In this document: positions 19,264 to 27,824 of the stretch, piece after piece | Layout of the letters: every line of letters begins with the position of its first letter | How positions within the stretch are numbered: the first letter of the stretch is position 1 | Assembly (NCBI GenBank): GCA_021201315.1 | Contig: JAJQFG010000037.1 | Coordinates: forward strand, 1 to 48,260 | Origin: Erysipelotrichaceae bacterium | Lineage (GTDB): Bacteria > Bacillota_I > Bacilli_A > Erysipelotrichales > Coprobacillaceae | Direction: 5' to 3' | Length of the DNA stretch: 48,260 nt | Notes under the pieces: generated by a model | What the model was told of the DNA's origin: nothing | Databases searched by the model: none | Seen by the model: the letters and a program-made list of their open reading frames with translations, nothing else | Program-made: the position numbers and the translations under genes

Positions 19264-20131
19264 TTATCATACACATACTTATCGTTGCGGTCATGCACAA
19301 GGTAGTGAAGAAGAAGTAGTTAAATCAGCAATAAACATGGGTATTGAAGAATTAGGCTTTAGTGAACATATTCCTTTACCTCATTATCGAAAACATTTGA
19401 TTTGTTCAATTCCTTTTATTAGAAGTTTTTCTAGTATCCCATCATTGGTTACATCAATTATTAAAAATGGACCAAATATGCGTATGGCATATAAAGATTT
19501 AGAAAATCATTTAGATATTTTAAGAACATTAGAAAATAAATATAAAGATGAAATAAAGATTTATAAAGGATTTGAAGCAGAGGGACTGCCTCAGTACTTT
19601 GATTATTATGAAAGTTTATTATATGAGCATAAAGTAGATTATTTGATATTGGGACATCATTTTCATAAACATTGTATTGAAAGTGATTACAATGGCAAGG
19701 ATAAGATGAGCAAAAAAGATATATATAATTATTGTAATGATATTGAAAAATCATTAGAAACACATTTATTTAGTTATGTAGCACATCCTGATTTATTTTT
19801 ATGCGGTTATAAAAATTTTGATCAAGATGCTAAGACAGTATCACAACGTATATGTTATAAGGCAAAAGAGTTAAGTATTCCTTTAGAACTCAATGCAGGA
19901 GGAATAAGAAGTAATAAAGCATATCCAAATGATCATTTTTGGAAAATTGCTTCGCAAACAGGCAATGATGTTATAGTGGGTTTAGATGTACACGATCCTG
20001 ATCATTTTAATAAGGATACATATCAGCGATTATTAGATTATGCTAACAAACATGATTTAAATCTTGTAGATCATTTTACTTTTCTACAAGGTGATTTTAA
20101 TAAATTTCAAGGAGAATATGATATAAGGTAA
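19250..20131 (+). CDS. PHP-domain phosphatase, HisJ-like
   Basis: A 293-residue PHP-domain metal-dependent hydrolase. The N-terminal INYHTHT motif (H7, H9), the FSEH block, HHFH and the late LDVHDPDHF motif match the trinuclear metal site of histidinol-phosphatases. The start is the ATG at 19250, overlapping truA and preceded by AAGAGGTG. No other histidine genes are near, so the substrate may be histidinol phosphate or another phosphoester. It is the last gene of the ecf-truA transcript, and no terminator separates it from the rplM promoter. Confidence 0.85.
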   Translation: MKKINYHTHTYRCGHAQGSEEEVVKSAINMGIEELGFSEHIPLPHYRKHLICSIPFIRSFSSIPSLVTSIIKNGPNMRMAYKDLENHLDILRTLENKYKDEIKIYKGFEAEGLPQYFDYYESLLYEHKVDYLILGHHFHKHCIESDYNGKDKMSKKDIYNYCNDIEKSLETHLFSYVAHPDLFLCGYKNFDQDAKTVSQRICYKAKELSIPLELNAGGIRSNKAYPNDHFWKIASQTGNDVIVGLDVHDPDHFNKDTYQRLLDYANKHDLNLVDHFTFLQGDFNKFQGEYDIR

Positions 20132-20142
20132 CAAAATTTATA

Positions 20143-20170
20143 TTGACAAAATGAAGGATATTGATATAAT
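20143..20170 (+). promoter_or_regulatory. Promoter of rplM-rpsI
   Basis: TTGACA (20143-20148), a 16-bp spacer and TATAAT (20165-20170), with an extended -10 TG at 20162-20163. This is an unusually strong promoter, in line with ribosomal protein output. Confidence 0.9.
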
Positions 20171-20176
20171 AATAAA

Positions 20177-20319
20177 TGCCTTATTATTGACTTGTTGCTT
20201 GTAAGCCAAGATGAATAGTTGAGACTGGATATCAATACTAACGTTTAGTAATCAATAGCTTATAATGAAACAAGTTACCTTAATACTGAAGCCCCGGTAA
20301 AACTTCAGGAGGAAAAAAG
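20177..20319 (+). promoter_or_regulatory. Structured leader of rplM-rpsI (L13 leader type)
   Basis: A ~143-nt untranslated leader. ACTTGTT (20190-20196) pairs perfectly with AACAAGT (20269-20275) to enclose an inner CTAA-CGT-TTAG hairpin. A second hairpin, CTGAAG (20286-20291) / CTTCAG (20303-20308), takes in the first two bases of the AGGAGG ribosome binding site (20307-20312). An L13-binding leader is known upstream of rplM in Firmicutes. This looks like one by position and layout, but I cannot confirm a consensus match. Confidence 0.65.
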
Positions 20320-20757
20320 ATGAGACAAACAACAATGGCTAAGGAAGCCACAATTGAACGTAAATGGTATGTTGTTGATGCTGAAGGTTTAGTTTTAGGT
20401 CGTTTAGCATCAGAAGTAGCTACTGTATTAAGAGGTAAAAATAAACCTACTTATACACCACATGTAGATACAGGTGATTATGTTATTATTATTAATGCTG
20501 ACAAGGTAGTTATGACTGGTAAAAAATTAGATACAGTTAAATACTATCATCATACTGGATGGTTAGGTGGTTTAAAAGTTAAAACTGCACGCCAATTTAA
20601 AGAAACTGATCCTACAGGATTTGTAGAAGCAGCTGTTAAAGGTATGTTACCTCATAACACATTAGGTAGACAACAAGGTATGAAATTGTTTGTTTATGCT
20701 GGTAGTGAACATCCACATGCAGCACAAAAACCAGTTGAGTTAAAGATTAAAGGATAG
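20320..20757 (+). CDS. rplM: 50S ribosomal protein L13
   Basis: A 145-residue L13. The ATG at 20320 ([23 protein letters not shown]) matches the Bacillus-type N-terminus; a second Met six residues later is possible. L13 is an early 50S assembly protein. The conserved [12 protein letters not shown] block is present. rpsI follows after 14 bases, and the pair forms one operon. Confidence 0.97.
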   Translation: MRQTTMAKEATIERKWYVVDAEGLVLGRLASEVATVLRGKNKPTYTPHVDTGDYVIIINADKVVMTGKKLDTVKYYHHTGWLGGLKVKTARQFKETDPTGFVEAAVKGMLPHNTLGRQQGMKLFVYAGSEHPHAAQKPVELKIKG

Positions 20758-20771
20758 GAGGACGAGAGATA

Positions 20772-21164
20772 ATGGCAGACGTACAATACAGAGGAACAGG
20801 ACGTAGAAAATCTTCAGTAGCACGTGTTATTTTAACACCAGGTGAAGGTAAAATCCAAATCAATAAAAGAGATGCAAAAGAATATCTTAGAAGTGACGTT
20901 TTATTAATGCTCGTCAACCAACCATTTGATGTTACAGGAACAACTGGTAAATTTGATGTTAGTGTTAATGTTTATGGTGGTGGATTCTCAGGACAAGCTG
21001 GAGCAATCCGTCATGGTATTGCAAGAGCATTATGTGAAGCTGGAGAAGATTATAGACCAGCTTTAAAGGCAGCAGGTTTATTAACTCGTGATTCAAGAGT
21101 TAAAGAACGTAAGAAATATGGCTTGAAAGCTGCTCGTAAAGCCCCACAATTCTCTAAGAGATAA
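20772..21164 (+). CDS. rpsI: 30S ribosomal protein S9
   Basis: A 130-residue S9 with the N-terminal [14 protein letters not shown] block. It also has the basic C-terminal tail ending KAPQFSKR, whose last arginine contacts the P-site tRNA. Family length is exact. A terminator follows at once. Confidence 0.98.
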   Translation: MADVQYRGTGRRKSSVARVILTPGEGKIQINKRDAKEYLRSDVLLMLVNQPFDVTGTTGKFDVSVNVYGGGFSGQAGAIRHGIARALCEAGEDYRPALKAAGLLTRDSRVKERKKYGLKAARKAPQFSKR

Positions 21165-21192
21165 AAAAATTCCCATTATATGGGATTTTTTT
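21163..21192 (+). terminator. Terminator of rplM-rpsI
   Basis: The stem AAAAAAT-TCCCA / TGGGA-TTTTTTT with loop TTATA starts at the rpsI stop codon. The T-run of seven makes it a standard intrinsic terminator. The A-run on the other side might let it act on the opposite strand as well. Confidence 0.88.
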
Positions 21193-21208
21193 ATTTTGAT
21201 ATTTTTAA

Positions 21209-21230
21209 AAGGAAGGATAACTCCTTCCTT
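21209..21230 (-). terminator. Hairpin after the amt-PII gene
   Basis: A perfect 9-bp inverted repeat, AAGGAAGGA / TCCTTCCTT, with a 4-base loop lies just after the stop codon of the minus-strand gene. On that strand it is followed by a short T-rich stretch, so it probably works as its terminator. The T-run is weak. Confidence 0.6.
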
Positions 21231-21233
21231 GCT

Positions 21234-22922
21234 TTATTCTTCATAGCTTAATGCTTCTTGACCTTGGACTCCAGAAGAGATTCTAATAACATTTTCTACA
21301 TCATATACGAAAATCTTACCATCACCCATGTTTCCTGTATATAAAGCTTTTCTAGCAGCATCTACAACATCCTGTACAGGGATTGATGATACAACAATTT
21401 CGGCTTTAATTTTAGGACGTAATTCCATATCAACCTTAGCACCACGATAATATGTTGTTTGTCCTTTTTGAATACCACAACCAGACACTCGTGTAACTGT
21501 CATACCAGTAACGCCGATATTATCCATAGCTGATTTCAATTTATCTAAACAATCAGGTTTTGTAATAATAACAACTTTAGATAATTTATTTGTCATATCT
21601 TTATCAACTGGTTTTACCTCATTGAGGATAACTTTAGGAATATCATCTCTATCCATATAATCATAAGAATAAGCCTCAGCTTCCATATTAAATCCTGCAT
21701 ATGCACTATCCAAACCATGTTCTAATTTATCTAAGCCAACGATTTCTTCTTCAGCAGTTACTCTTAATCCAATTGTCATATCGATAAGTTTAAACGTAAT
21801 AAACATTGTAACTGCAGTCCATGCACCAATAGCAAGTAAACCAATACATTGTGTAATCAATAAATCAAAACCACCACCATAGAATAAACCTTGAGCAGTA
21901 GGCATTGTCTCAGTTCCACATGCAAATAATCCAACACAAATAGTACCTAACATACCATTACCAAAGTGAACTGCAACTGCACCAACTGGATCATCGATGT
22001 GTAACTTATAATCCAATAGCCAAACAAAGAAACAAACTGTAAAACCAGCTAAAATACCAATAATACAAGCTCCCATAACATTCACAGCATCACATCCTGC
22101 AGTAATTGCAACTAAACCTGCAAGTGATCCATTTAATGACATTGCAACGTCTGGCTTGCCATATTTTAGCCAAGTAAAAATCATGACTGTACAAGTAGCA
22201 AGTGCTGGTGCTACTGTAGTATTAGCAAATATTGTGGCTAATTGAACACCACTTGTTGCAGCTGCACCATTGAATCCATACCATCCAAACCATAAGATAA
22301 AGCAACCTAACGCACCAATTGTCAAGTTATGTCCAGGAATACCATTAGGCGTTCCATCCTTGTTGAACTTACCAATTCGAGGACCTAACATACTTGCACC
22401 AATCATTGCAGTTAAACCACCAACGAAATGAATACAAGCACTACCAGCAAAATCATGAAATCCCATGGCTGTTAACCATCCATTAGGACCCCATACCCAA
22501 TGAGCCTCAATTGGATATACAATTAAACTAATTACAAAACTATAAACACAATAAGATAAGAACTTTGTTCTTTCAGCCATAGCTCCTGATACAATTGTTG
22601 CAGTTGTGGCACAGAATACTAAGTTAAATACAAAACTAGACCAATCAGTCCCTGCAAAATTGAATAATGGGCTATTACTCCAGCCAAGCCAGCCAATAAT
22701 TCCCATACCTGTATCAGTACCACACAAAAATGAATAACCAAAAATTAAAAACGCTACTGTTCCTAAACAAAAATCCATCAAATTCTTCATAATGATATTT
22801 CCAGCATTCTTCGCTCTAGTAAAACCTGCTTCTACCATTGCGAAACCTGCTTGCATAAAGAATACCAAAGCAGCGCCAATCAAATACCAAATACTAAAAA
22901 TTTGTGTAATTGCTTCTTCCAT
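21234..22922 (-). CDS. Ammonium transporter fused to a PII signalling domain
   Basis: A 562-residue fusion. Residues 1-~405 are an Amt/MEP/Rh ammonium channel with about eleven membrane segments; the pore histidines are H165 (SACIHFVGG) and H319 (AVHFGNG). After a ~35-residue linker, residues ~445-562 form a complete PII (GlnK/GlnB) domain. That domain has the T-loop tyrosine Y492 in TTYYRGAK and the C-terminal GDGKIFVYDVENVIRI block. Normally GlnK is a separate protein that plugs AmtB when nitrogen is ample. Here the regulator is tethered, so gating by ATP/ADP and 2-oxoglutarate would act in cis (inference). It has its own strong promoter and no separate glnK beside it. Confidence 0.95.
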   Translation of the reverse strand: MEEAITQIFSIWYLIGAALVFFMQAGFAMVEAGFTRAKNAGNIIMKNLMDFCLGTVAFLIFGYSFLCGTDTGMGIIGWLGWSNSPLFNFAGTDWSSFVFNLVFCATTATIVSGAMAERTKFLSYCVYSFVISLIVYPIEAHWVWGPNGWLTAMGFHDFAGSACIHFVGGLTAMIGASMLGPRIGKFNKDGTPNGIPGHNLTIGALGCFILWFGWYGFNGAAATSGVQLATIFANTTVAPALATCTVMIFTWLKYGKPDVAMSLNGSLAGLVAITAGCDAVNVMGACIIGILAGFTVCFFVWLLDYKLHIDDPVGAVAVHFGNGMLGTICVGLFACGTETMPTAQGLFYGGGFDLLITQCIGLLAIGAWTAVTMFITFKLIDMTIGLRVTAEEEIVGLDKLEHGLDSAYAGFNMEAEAYSYDYMDRDDIPKVILNEVKPVDKDMTNKLSKVVIITKPDCLDKLKSAMDNIGVTGMTVTRVSGCGIQKGQTTYYRGAKVDMELRPKIKAEIVVSSIPVQDVVDAARKALYTGNMGDGKIFVYDVENVIRISSGVQGQEALSYEE

Positions 22923-22938
22923 AATAAATTTCCTCCTT

Positions 22939-22960
22939 TATACACACCCTAATGTGTATA
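22939..22960 (-). promoter_or_regulatory. Leader hairpin before amt-PII
   Basis: TATACAC / GTGTATA, a perfect 7-bp inverted repeat with an 8-base loop, lies between the start point and the ribosome binding site of the minus-strand gene. The stem ends about 2 bases from AAAGGAGG. It could affect translation or act as a protein-binding dyad. Confidence 0.5.
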
Positions 22961-22965
22961 GAAGC

Positions 22966-22994
22966 ATTATAAAGATAATTATTTTAACTGTCAA
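22966..22994 (-). promoter_or_regulatory. Promoter of amt-PII
   Basis: On the minus strand TTGACA (22989-22994), a 17-bp spacer and TATAAT (22966-22971) make a consensus sigma-A promoter, about 45 bases upstream of the start codon. Confidence 0.9.
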
Positions 22995-23026
22995 TAATAA
23001 ATTATCAAAATAATAATAAATTATCA
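22993..23026. repeat. 15-bp tandem direct repeat upstream of the amt-PII promoter
   Basis: AATAATAAATTATCA occurs twice without mismatch, at 22993-23007 and 23012-23026, with a 19-bp period close to two helical turns. The first copy touches the -35 box of the minus-strand promoter. The placement suits an activator or nitrogen regulator site, although the sequence is AT-rich. Confidence 0.6.
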
Positions 23027-23053
23027 TATAAAAGCGGTTACATTCAAAATATG

Positions 23054-23091
23054 AAAAAAAGTGGGATTATTGACTACTTAATTCTTCCCAC
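23054..23091 (-). terminator. Terminator overlapping the end of the ABC-F gene
   Basis: On the minus strand GTGGGA and TCCCAC pair around a 19-base loop and are followed by TTTTTTT. The 5' arm lies in the last codons of the gene, and the stop codon is in the loop. The stem is only 6 bp, so strength is uncertain. Confidence 0.55.
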
Positions 23092-24929
23092 ATTTCTAAT
23101 AATTCTTCTAATTGTTTATTTAATGTTTCAATTTCTAATGATATTTCATTGTATTTTTGATAATCATTCACAACTTCATCACTTATTAATAAATTATTAG
23201 CATCATTGATTTGATTTTCTAATTTAGAAATATCATTTTCGATTTTCTTGATTTTATTTTTATGTTTTCTTTGTATAGAAGCTTGCTCTTTTTTTTCAAG
23301 ATAAGATGTGTTTATTTCTTTTTTAGATGTATTGTTTTCTTTTCTTTCCATATAGGTTGTATAGTTACCAGTATATGTATAGGCATGATGACTTGTCATT
23401 TCAATAACTTTGGTTGCTAATTTATTGATAAAATAGCGATCATGACTGATAAATAATATTGTACCATTAAAACTTAACAAAGCATCTTCTAATACTTCTT
23501 TAGATTCAATATCTAAATGATTGGTAGGTTCATCTAATATAAGAAAATTACATTTAGATAATAATAACTTTAATAATACAACTCTACCTCTTTCGCCACC
23601 TGATAACATATCTATAGTTTTAAAAACATCATCACCCTTAAACTGAAAAGATGCACAAGCATTTCTGATTTCAGTATTAGTCATATCAGGATAAGCATCA
23701 CTGATTTCTTGAAAGATTGTCTTATAGTAAGATAATGATTCATGTTCTTGATCATAATAACCAATCATTACTTTACTTCCAATTTTTATTTTACCATTTG
23801 TAGGCATATAATCTTGTAAAATCATATGAAATAAGGTTGTTTTTCCAATACCGTTAGGACCTATTAAAGCTACTCTTTCTTGTTTCTTGATTTCAAAAGA
23901 TATATTTTCAAATAAAGGAACATCAAAAGCTATAGATAAATTTTTTATAGTTAAAACATCATAACCAGATTCGACTTCACTATTAAATTGAATACGTATA
24001 TTTTGTGGCAAACTATCAGGTTTATCAACTTTTTCCATGCGTTCTAATGCTTTTTCTTTACTTTCAGCTCTTTTGATTTGCTTTTCTCTATTATAAGATT
24101 TTAAACGGTCAATGCTTTCTTGCATACGTTTAATTTCTTTTTGATTATCATAGTAATGTTTTAGATCAACATCTCTATTGTGTTTTTTGATAAGTGCATA
24201 TTGATCATAAGAGCACTTATATAAGGTGGATTTTCCATTTTCAATTTCCATAATAGAATTTGATACTTGATCAATAAAATATCTATCATGGGATACAACA
24301 ATCATAGCACCTTTATAATTTTTTAAATAGTTTTCTAACCATTCAATAGAATTTACATCTAAATGATTTGTAGGTTCATCTAATAACAATAAATCAGGCT
24401 GCAATAACAACAACCTTCCTAAAGCTACTCTTGTTTTTTGACCACCAGATAAAATACCAATCTTATAATTCCACTCATCCTCACTAAATCCTAAACCTTT
24501 TAATACACCCTTTAATTGGCTCTCATAGCTATATCCATTAGCATTTTCAAACTCGTTAGACAATCTATCATATTCTCTCATAATTGACTCTAAATCGCTT
24601 TGAATGGCCATTTGCACTTCTAATTCACGCATACGTTTTTGTTTTTCTAGTAAAGGTTTAAAAACATCTAATAAAGCTTCATAAATAGTCATATCATAAT
24701 CAATCGTATTATGTTGTGATAAATAACCTATTGATACATCATTAGGCTTGTGAATCTCACCAGAATCATAACTCTCCTCATCACATAAGATTCTAAGAAG
24801 AGTTGATTTTCCAGCACCATTAACGCCAATAATCGCTAATTTATCATGATTTTCAATTTTAAAAGTTATATTGTCTAATAATAATTCCCCTTGAAATGAT
24901 TTACATAAAGAAGAACAAGCTAATATCAT
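23067..24929 (-). CDS. ABC-F family ATPase, ribosome-associated type
   Basis: A ~620-residue soluble protein with two ABC domains and no membrane segments. Domain one has GVNGAGKST, LSGGQKTR and LLDEPTNHLD; domain two has GPNGIGKTT, LSGGERGR and LILDEPTNHLD. A charged linker joins them, and a lysine/glutamate-rich coiled coil forms the last ~90 residues, as in YdiF/Uup-type members. ABC-F proteins act at the ribosomal E site, resolving stalls or giving antibiotic resistance; nothing here points to resistance. I start at 24929 (MILACSSL) because AGGTG lies properly upstream, whereas codons at 24935-24938 overlap it. Confidence 0.9.
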   Translation of the reverse strand: MILACSSLCKSFQGELLLDNITFKIENHDKLAIIGVNGAGKSTLLRILCDEESYDSGEIHKPNDVSIGYLSQHNTIDYDMTIYEALLDVFKPLLEKQKRMRELEVQMAIQSDLESIMREYDRLSNEFENANGYSYESQLKGVLKGLGFSEDEWNYKIGILSGGQKTRVALGRLLLLQPDLLLLDEPTNHLDVNSIEWLENYLKNYKGAMIVVSHDRYFIDQVSNSIMEIENGKSTLYKCSYDQYALIKKHNRDVDLKHYYDNQKEIKRMQESIDRLKSYNREKQIKRAESKEKALERMEKVDKPDSLPQNIRIQFNSEVESGYDVLTIKNLSIAFDVPLFENISFEIKKQERVALIGPNGIGKTTLFHMILQDYMPTNGKIKIGSKVMIGYYDQEHESLSYYKTIFQEISDAYPDMTNTEIRNACASFQFKGDDVFKTIDMLSGGERGRVVLLKLLLSKCNFLILDEPTNHLDIESKEVLEDALLSFNGTILFISHDRYFINKLATKVIEMTSHHAYTYTGNYTTYMERKENNTSKKEINTSYLEKKEQASIQRKHKNKIKKIENDISKLENQINDANNLLISDEVVNDYQKYNEISLEIETLNKQLEELLEMWEELSSQ

Positions 24930-24982
24930 ATACATCACCTAAGCTATTTTAACATAGGTTACAACTTTGAGAAAGAAAAACA

Positions 24983-25011
24983 TTGTTATTATTTGATATA
25001 AACGTTATAAT
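24983..25011 (+). promoter_or_regulatory. Promoter of murI
   Basis: TTGTTA (24983-24988), a 17-bp spacer and TATAAT (25006-25011) stand 24 bases upstream of the murI ATG. The ABC-F gene diverges from the same interval. Confidence 0.8.
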
Positions 25012-25035
25012 ATTTGAAGAATAGGTGGCGATATC

Positions 25036-25827
25036 ATGGATAAAAGACAATTGCCTGTAGGATTTATGGACTCAGGAGTAGGGGGGATTAGTGTATTAAA
25101 AAGCACAATAGAAATATTACCTCATGAAGATTTCCTTTATTATGGTGATTCATTACATGCTCCTTATGGAACTAAAAGTGTAGACGAAATTAAACAATTA
25201 ACATTTAATGTTGTAGAATACCTTTTGACAAAAGGTATCAAAGCTCTTGTGGTCGCTTGTAATACAGCTACTAGTGCAGCCATTAACGATTTAAGAAATC
25301 AATATCCAAATATGCCAATAGTCGGAATAGAACCTGCAATAAAACCTGCTGTTACTACAAATCAAGGAGGACGTATTATTGTTATGGCAACACCTATGAC
25401 AATTAAACAAGATAAATTTTGCCAATTATTAGAAAAGTATCAAAACGATGCTGATATTGTTCCTTTAGGATGTGATCATCTAATGGAATTTGTTGAAGAA
25501 GGTATCTTATCAGGAGAACCATTAAAAGCTTATTTTGATGAATATTTAAAGCCTTATATTACAAATAATACTGAAACTATTGTCCTAGGTTGTACACATT
25601 ATCCTTTCCTTTATCCATACTTAAAAAAATATCTCAACAATGATCATATACATATTATTGATGGCAGTTATGGAACTGCCATGGAATTAAAAAGAAGACT
25701 TGAGGCATCTGATTTATTAAATAGTGAACATCAAGGAAATATCATTATTGAAAACTCATTAGATTCCCAGAATATTATAGATTTAAGCTGGGAACTTCTT
25801 AAGAAACCAACCTATGAAAAGTGCTAA
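25036..25827 (+). CDS. murI: Glutamate racemase
   Basis: A 263-residue glutamate racemase that supplies D-glutamate for peptidoglycan. The active-site set is visible: D12 in MDSGVGG, C75 in ACNTATS, and C186 with H188 in LGCTHYP. The enzyme is cytoplasmic and cofactor-free. It is a single-gene unit with its own promoter and a terminator that wraps the stop codon. Nearby genes also deal with ammonium, glutamate precursors and 2-oxoglutarate. Confidence 0.96.
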   Translation: MDKRQLPVGFMDSGVGGISVLKSTIEILPHEDFLYYGDSLHAPYGTKSVDEIKQLTFNVVEYLLTKGIKALVVACNTATSAAINDLRNQYPNMPIVGIEPAIKPAVTTNQGGRIIVMATPMTIKQDKFCQLLEKYQNDADIVPLGCDHLMEFVEEGILSGEPLKAYFDEYLKPYITNNTETIVLGCTHYPFLYPYLKKYLNNDHIHIIDGSYGTAMELKRRLEASDLLNSEHQGNIIIENSLDSQNIIDLSWELLKKPTYEKC

Positions 25828-25837
25828 GCACTTTTTT
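25817..25837 (+). terminator. Terminator wrapping the murI stop codon
   Basis: AAAAGTGC and GCACTTTT form a perfect 8-bp stem whose 3-base loop is exactly the TAA stop codon (25825-25827). Two further T follow. The 5' arm encodes the last residues (EKC). Confidence 0.85.
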
Positions 25838-25847
25838 AAATTGTCTA

Positions 25848-25876
25848 TTGATTGTAGAAATATAATATTGTATAAT
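25848..25876 (+). promoter_or_regulatory. Promoter of the acn-icd-gntR operon
   Basis: TTGATT (25848-25853), a 17-bp spacer and TATAAT (25871-25876), with the start point expected near 25883. The -10 box and start point lie inside the palindrome at 25864-25889. Confidence 0.75.
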
Positions 25877-25889
25877 TGTATACAATATT
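25864..25889. promoter_or_regulatory. Operator palindrome, candidate GntR-family site
   Basis: A perfect 11-bp inverted repeat, AATATTGTATA / TATACAATATT, with a 4-base centre holds a smaller perfect palindrome, ATTGTATACAAT (25875-25886). TTGTATACAA-like dyads are typical of FCD-type GntR regulators, and such a regulator is the third gene of this operon. A bound protein would cover the -10 box and start point, so repression with autoregulation is the simplest reading (inference). Confidence 0.7.
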
Positions 25890-25910
25890 AAACGAAAGGA
25901 TGATATATGT

Positions 25911-27824
25911 ATGAATTTAGCTTATAAAGTTTTAAGTACACATTTAAAAGAGGGGAATCTTGTTCCAGGGGAACAAATATGTATACAAATTGATCAAACA
26001 TTAACTCAGGATTCAACAGGAACTATGGCATATTTACAATTAGAAGCAATGGATATTGATCATGTTCAAGTTGAAAAAGCAGTCGCTTATATTGATCATA
26101 ATATGTTACAAACTGGTTTTGAAAACATGGATGATCATGAATTTATTCGAAGTGTAGCAAAAAAACATGGTATTGTTTTTTCTCGACCAGGTAATGGTGT
26201 ATGCCACCAATTACAATTAGAAAATTTTTCTAAACCAGGAAAAACTTTGGTAGGTAGTGATTCACATACGCCAACATGTGGTGCGATGGGGATGATTGCT
26301 ATTGGTGCAGGTGGATTAGATGTGGCTGTGGCTATGGCCACAGGTAAGTATTATCTACAATGTCCTAGTGTTATTCAAGTCAATTTAACAGGGAAAAGAG
26401 CACCGTGGGTGAGTGCTAAAGATATTATTTTAAAGGTTTTACAGGAATTAAGTGTTAAAGGTGGTGTTAATAAAATTGTTGAATATACTGGTGAAGGTAT
26501 CAAAACATTATCTTTAACAGAACGTGCAACCATTTGTAATATGGGAGCAGAATTAGGCGCAACTACTTCTATTTTTCCTACCGATGAAAATACATTAGCT
26601 TATTTAACACAACAAGGTAGAGAAAATGATTATGAAGAATTAAAAGCAGATGAAGATGCTACTTATGATGAAAGATTAGATATTGATTTATCTTCGCTAG
26701 TTCCAATGGTTGCTAAACCTCATAGTCCTGATGCCGTTGTAGATGTTAAAGAATTAGAAGGAATGAAAATTAATCAGGTTGTGATTGGTTCATGTACAAA
26801 TTCATCTTTTGCAGATATGATGCATGCGGCACAAATATTGAAAGGGCAAAAAGTATCTGATCATGTATCATTAGTTATTGCTCCAGGATCTTCTAGTATT
26901 TTAGCTATGTTATCGCAAAATGGTGCATTAGCTGATATGATTCATGCAGGAGCAAGAATATTGGAATGTGGATGCGGTCCATGTATTGGTATGGGACAAG
27001 CACCATTATCTAAAGGAGTTTCACTTCGTACTATCAATCGTAACTTTAAAGGTAGATCTGGAACAAATGATGCCAATGTATATTTAGTATCACCAGAAGT
27101 TGCTGCTTTATCAGCTATCAAAGGTTATTTGTCTTGTGATTTTGATAAGGATTTGACATTAGATGATGTACCTAATACACCATTTATTAAAAATACCAAC
27201 TTCTTTATTGATCAATATGATCCAACAACACAAGTTTATATGGGACCAAATATTAAACCAGTACCGCGAGGAGAAAAGTTGGACACTATTAGTGGTAAAG
27301 TTGTCCTAAAAGTTGGTGATAATATTTCTACTGATCATATTGTTCCATCAGATTCGAAATTATTACCTTATCGTTCTAATGTCCCACATCTAGCAAAGTT
27401 TTCTTTCTCTAAAGTAGATAGTGAATTCTATAATCGTGCAATTGCTAATAATGGTGGATTCATTGTTGGTGGAGATAATTATGGCCAGGGATCATCTAGA
27501 GAACATGCTGCTTTAGTTCCTAATTACTTAAAAATTAAAGCTATATTTGCTATCTCATTTGCCCGTATTCATCGTTCAAATTTAATTAATAATGGTATCT
27601 TACCTTTAGTCATTAATCCAAATGATTATGACTTCTTTAATGACCAAGATGAATATGAATTATGTGATATTAAAAGTGCAGTCGAAAATGATATTCATGA
27701 TATTATTGTAAAAAATACAACAACTAATGAAACAATCACTGTTACATTACAACTTGCCCCAAGAGAAAAAGTTATGATCTTGGAAGGTGGTTTATTAAAT
27801 GCTATTAAAGGAGGAAAATTTTAA
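25911..27824 (+). CDS. Aconitate hydratase (short, ~640-residue type)
   Basis: A 637-residue aconitase that interconverts citrate and isocitrate. The 4Fe-4S ligands are C295 (GSCTNSS), C355 and C358 (CGCGPCIG). The GSDSHTPTCGAMG block and the C-terminal swivel domain with GGDNYGQGSSREHAALVP are present. It is shorter than the ~900-residue AcnA, matching the compact monomeric form seen in clostridia and related anaerobes. The stop overlaps the icd start by one base. With icd it would form an oxidative partial TCA branch towards 2-oxoglutarate; no citrate synthase lies in this window. Confidence 0.93.
   Translation: MNLAYKVLSTHLKEGNLVPGEQICIQIDQTLTQDSTGTMAYLQLEAMDIDHVQVEKAVAYIDHNMLQTGFENMDDHEFIRSVAKKHGIVFSRPGNGVCHQLQLENFSKPGKTLVGSDSHTPTCGAMGMIAIGAGGLDVAVAMATGKYYLQCPSVIQVNLTGKRAPWVSAKDIILKVLQELSVKGGVNKIVEYTGEGIKTLSLTERATICNMGAELGATTSIFPTDENTLAYLTQQGRENDYEELKADEDATYDERLDIDLSSLVPMVAKPHSPDAVVDVKELEGMKINQVVIGSCTNSSFADMMHAAQILKGQKVSDHVSLVIAPGSSSILAMLSQNGALADMIHAGARILECGCGPCIGMGQAPLSKGVSLRTINRNFKGRSGTNDANVYLVSPEVAALSAIKGYLSCDFDKDLTLDDVPNTPFIKNTNFFIDQYDPTTQVYMGPNIKPVPRGEKLDTISGKVVLKVGDNISTDHIVPSDSKLLPYRSNVPHLAKFSFSKVDSEFYNRAIANNGGFIVGGDNYGQGSSREHAALVPNYLKIKAIFAISFARIHRSNLINNGILPLVINPNDYDFFNDQDEYELCDIKSAVENDIHDIIVKNTTTNETITVTLQLAPREKVMILEGGLLNAIKGGKF

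Noticed and set aside
19250-20131. PHP protein as evidence for a histidine biosynthesis operon
   Set aside because: No other his genes are nearby and it is joined to truA, so the histidine role is not supported by context.
23067-24929. ABC-F protein as an antibiotic resistance determinant
   Set aside because: No diagnostic resistance-type linker can be identified by eye, and housekeeping ABC-F proteins share all the motifs seen.
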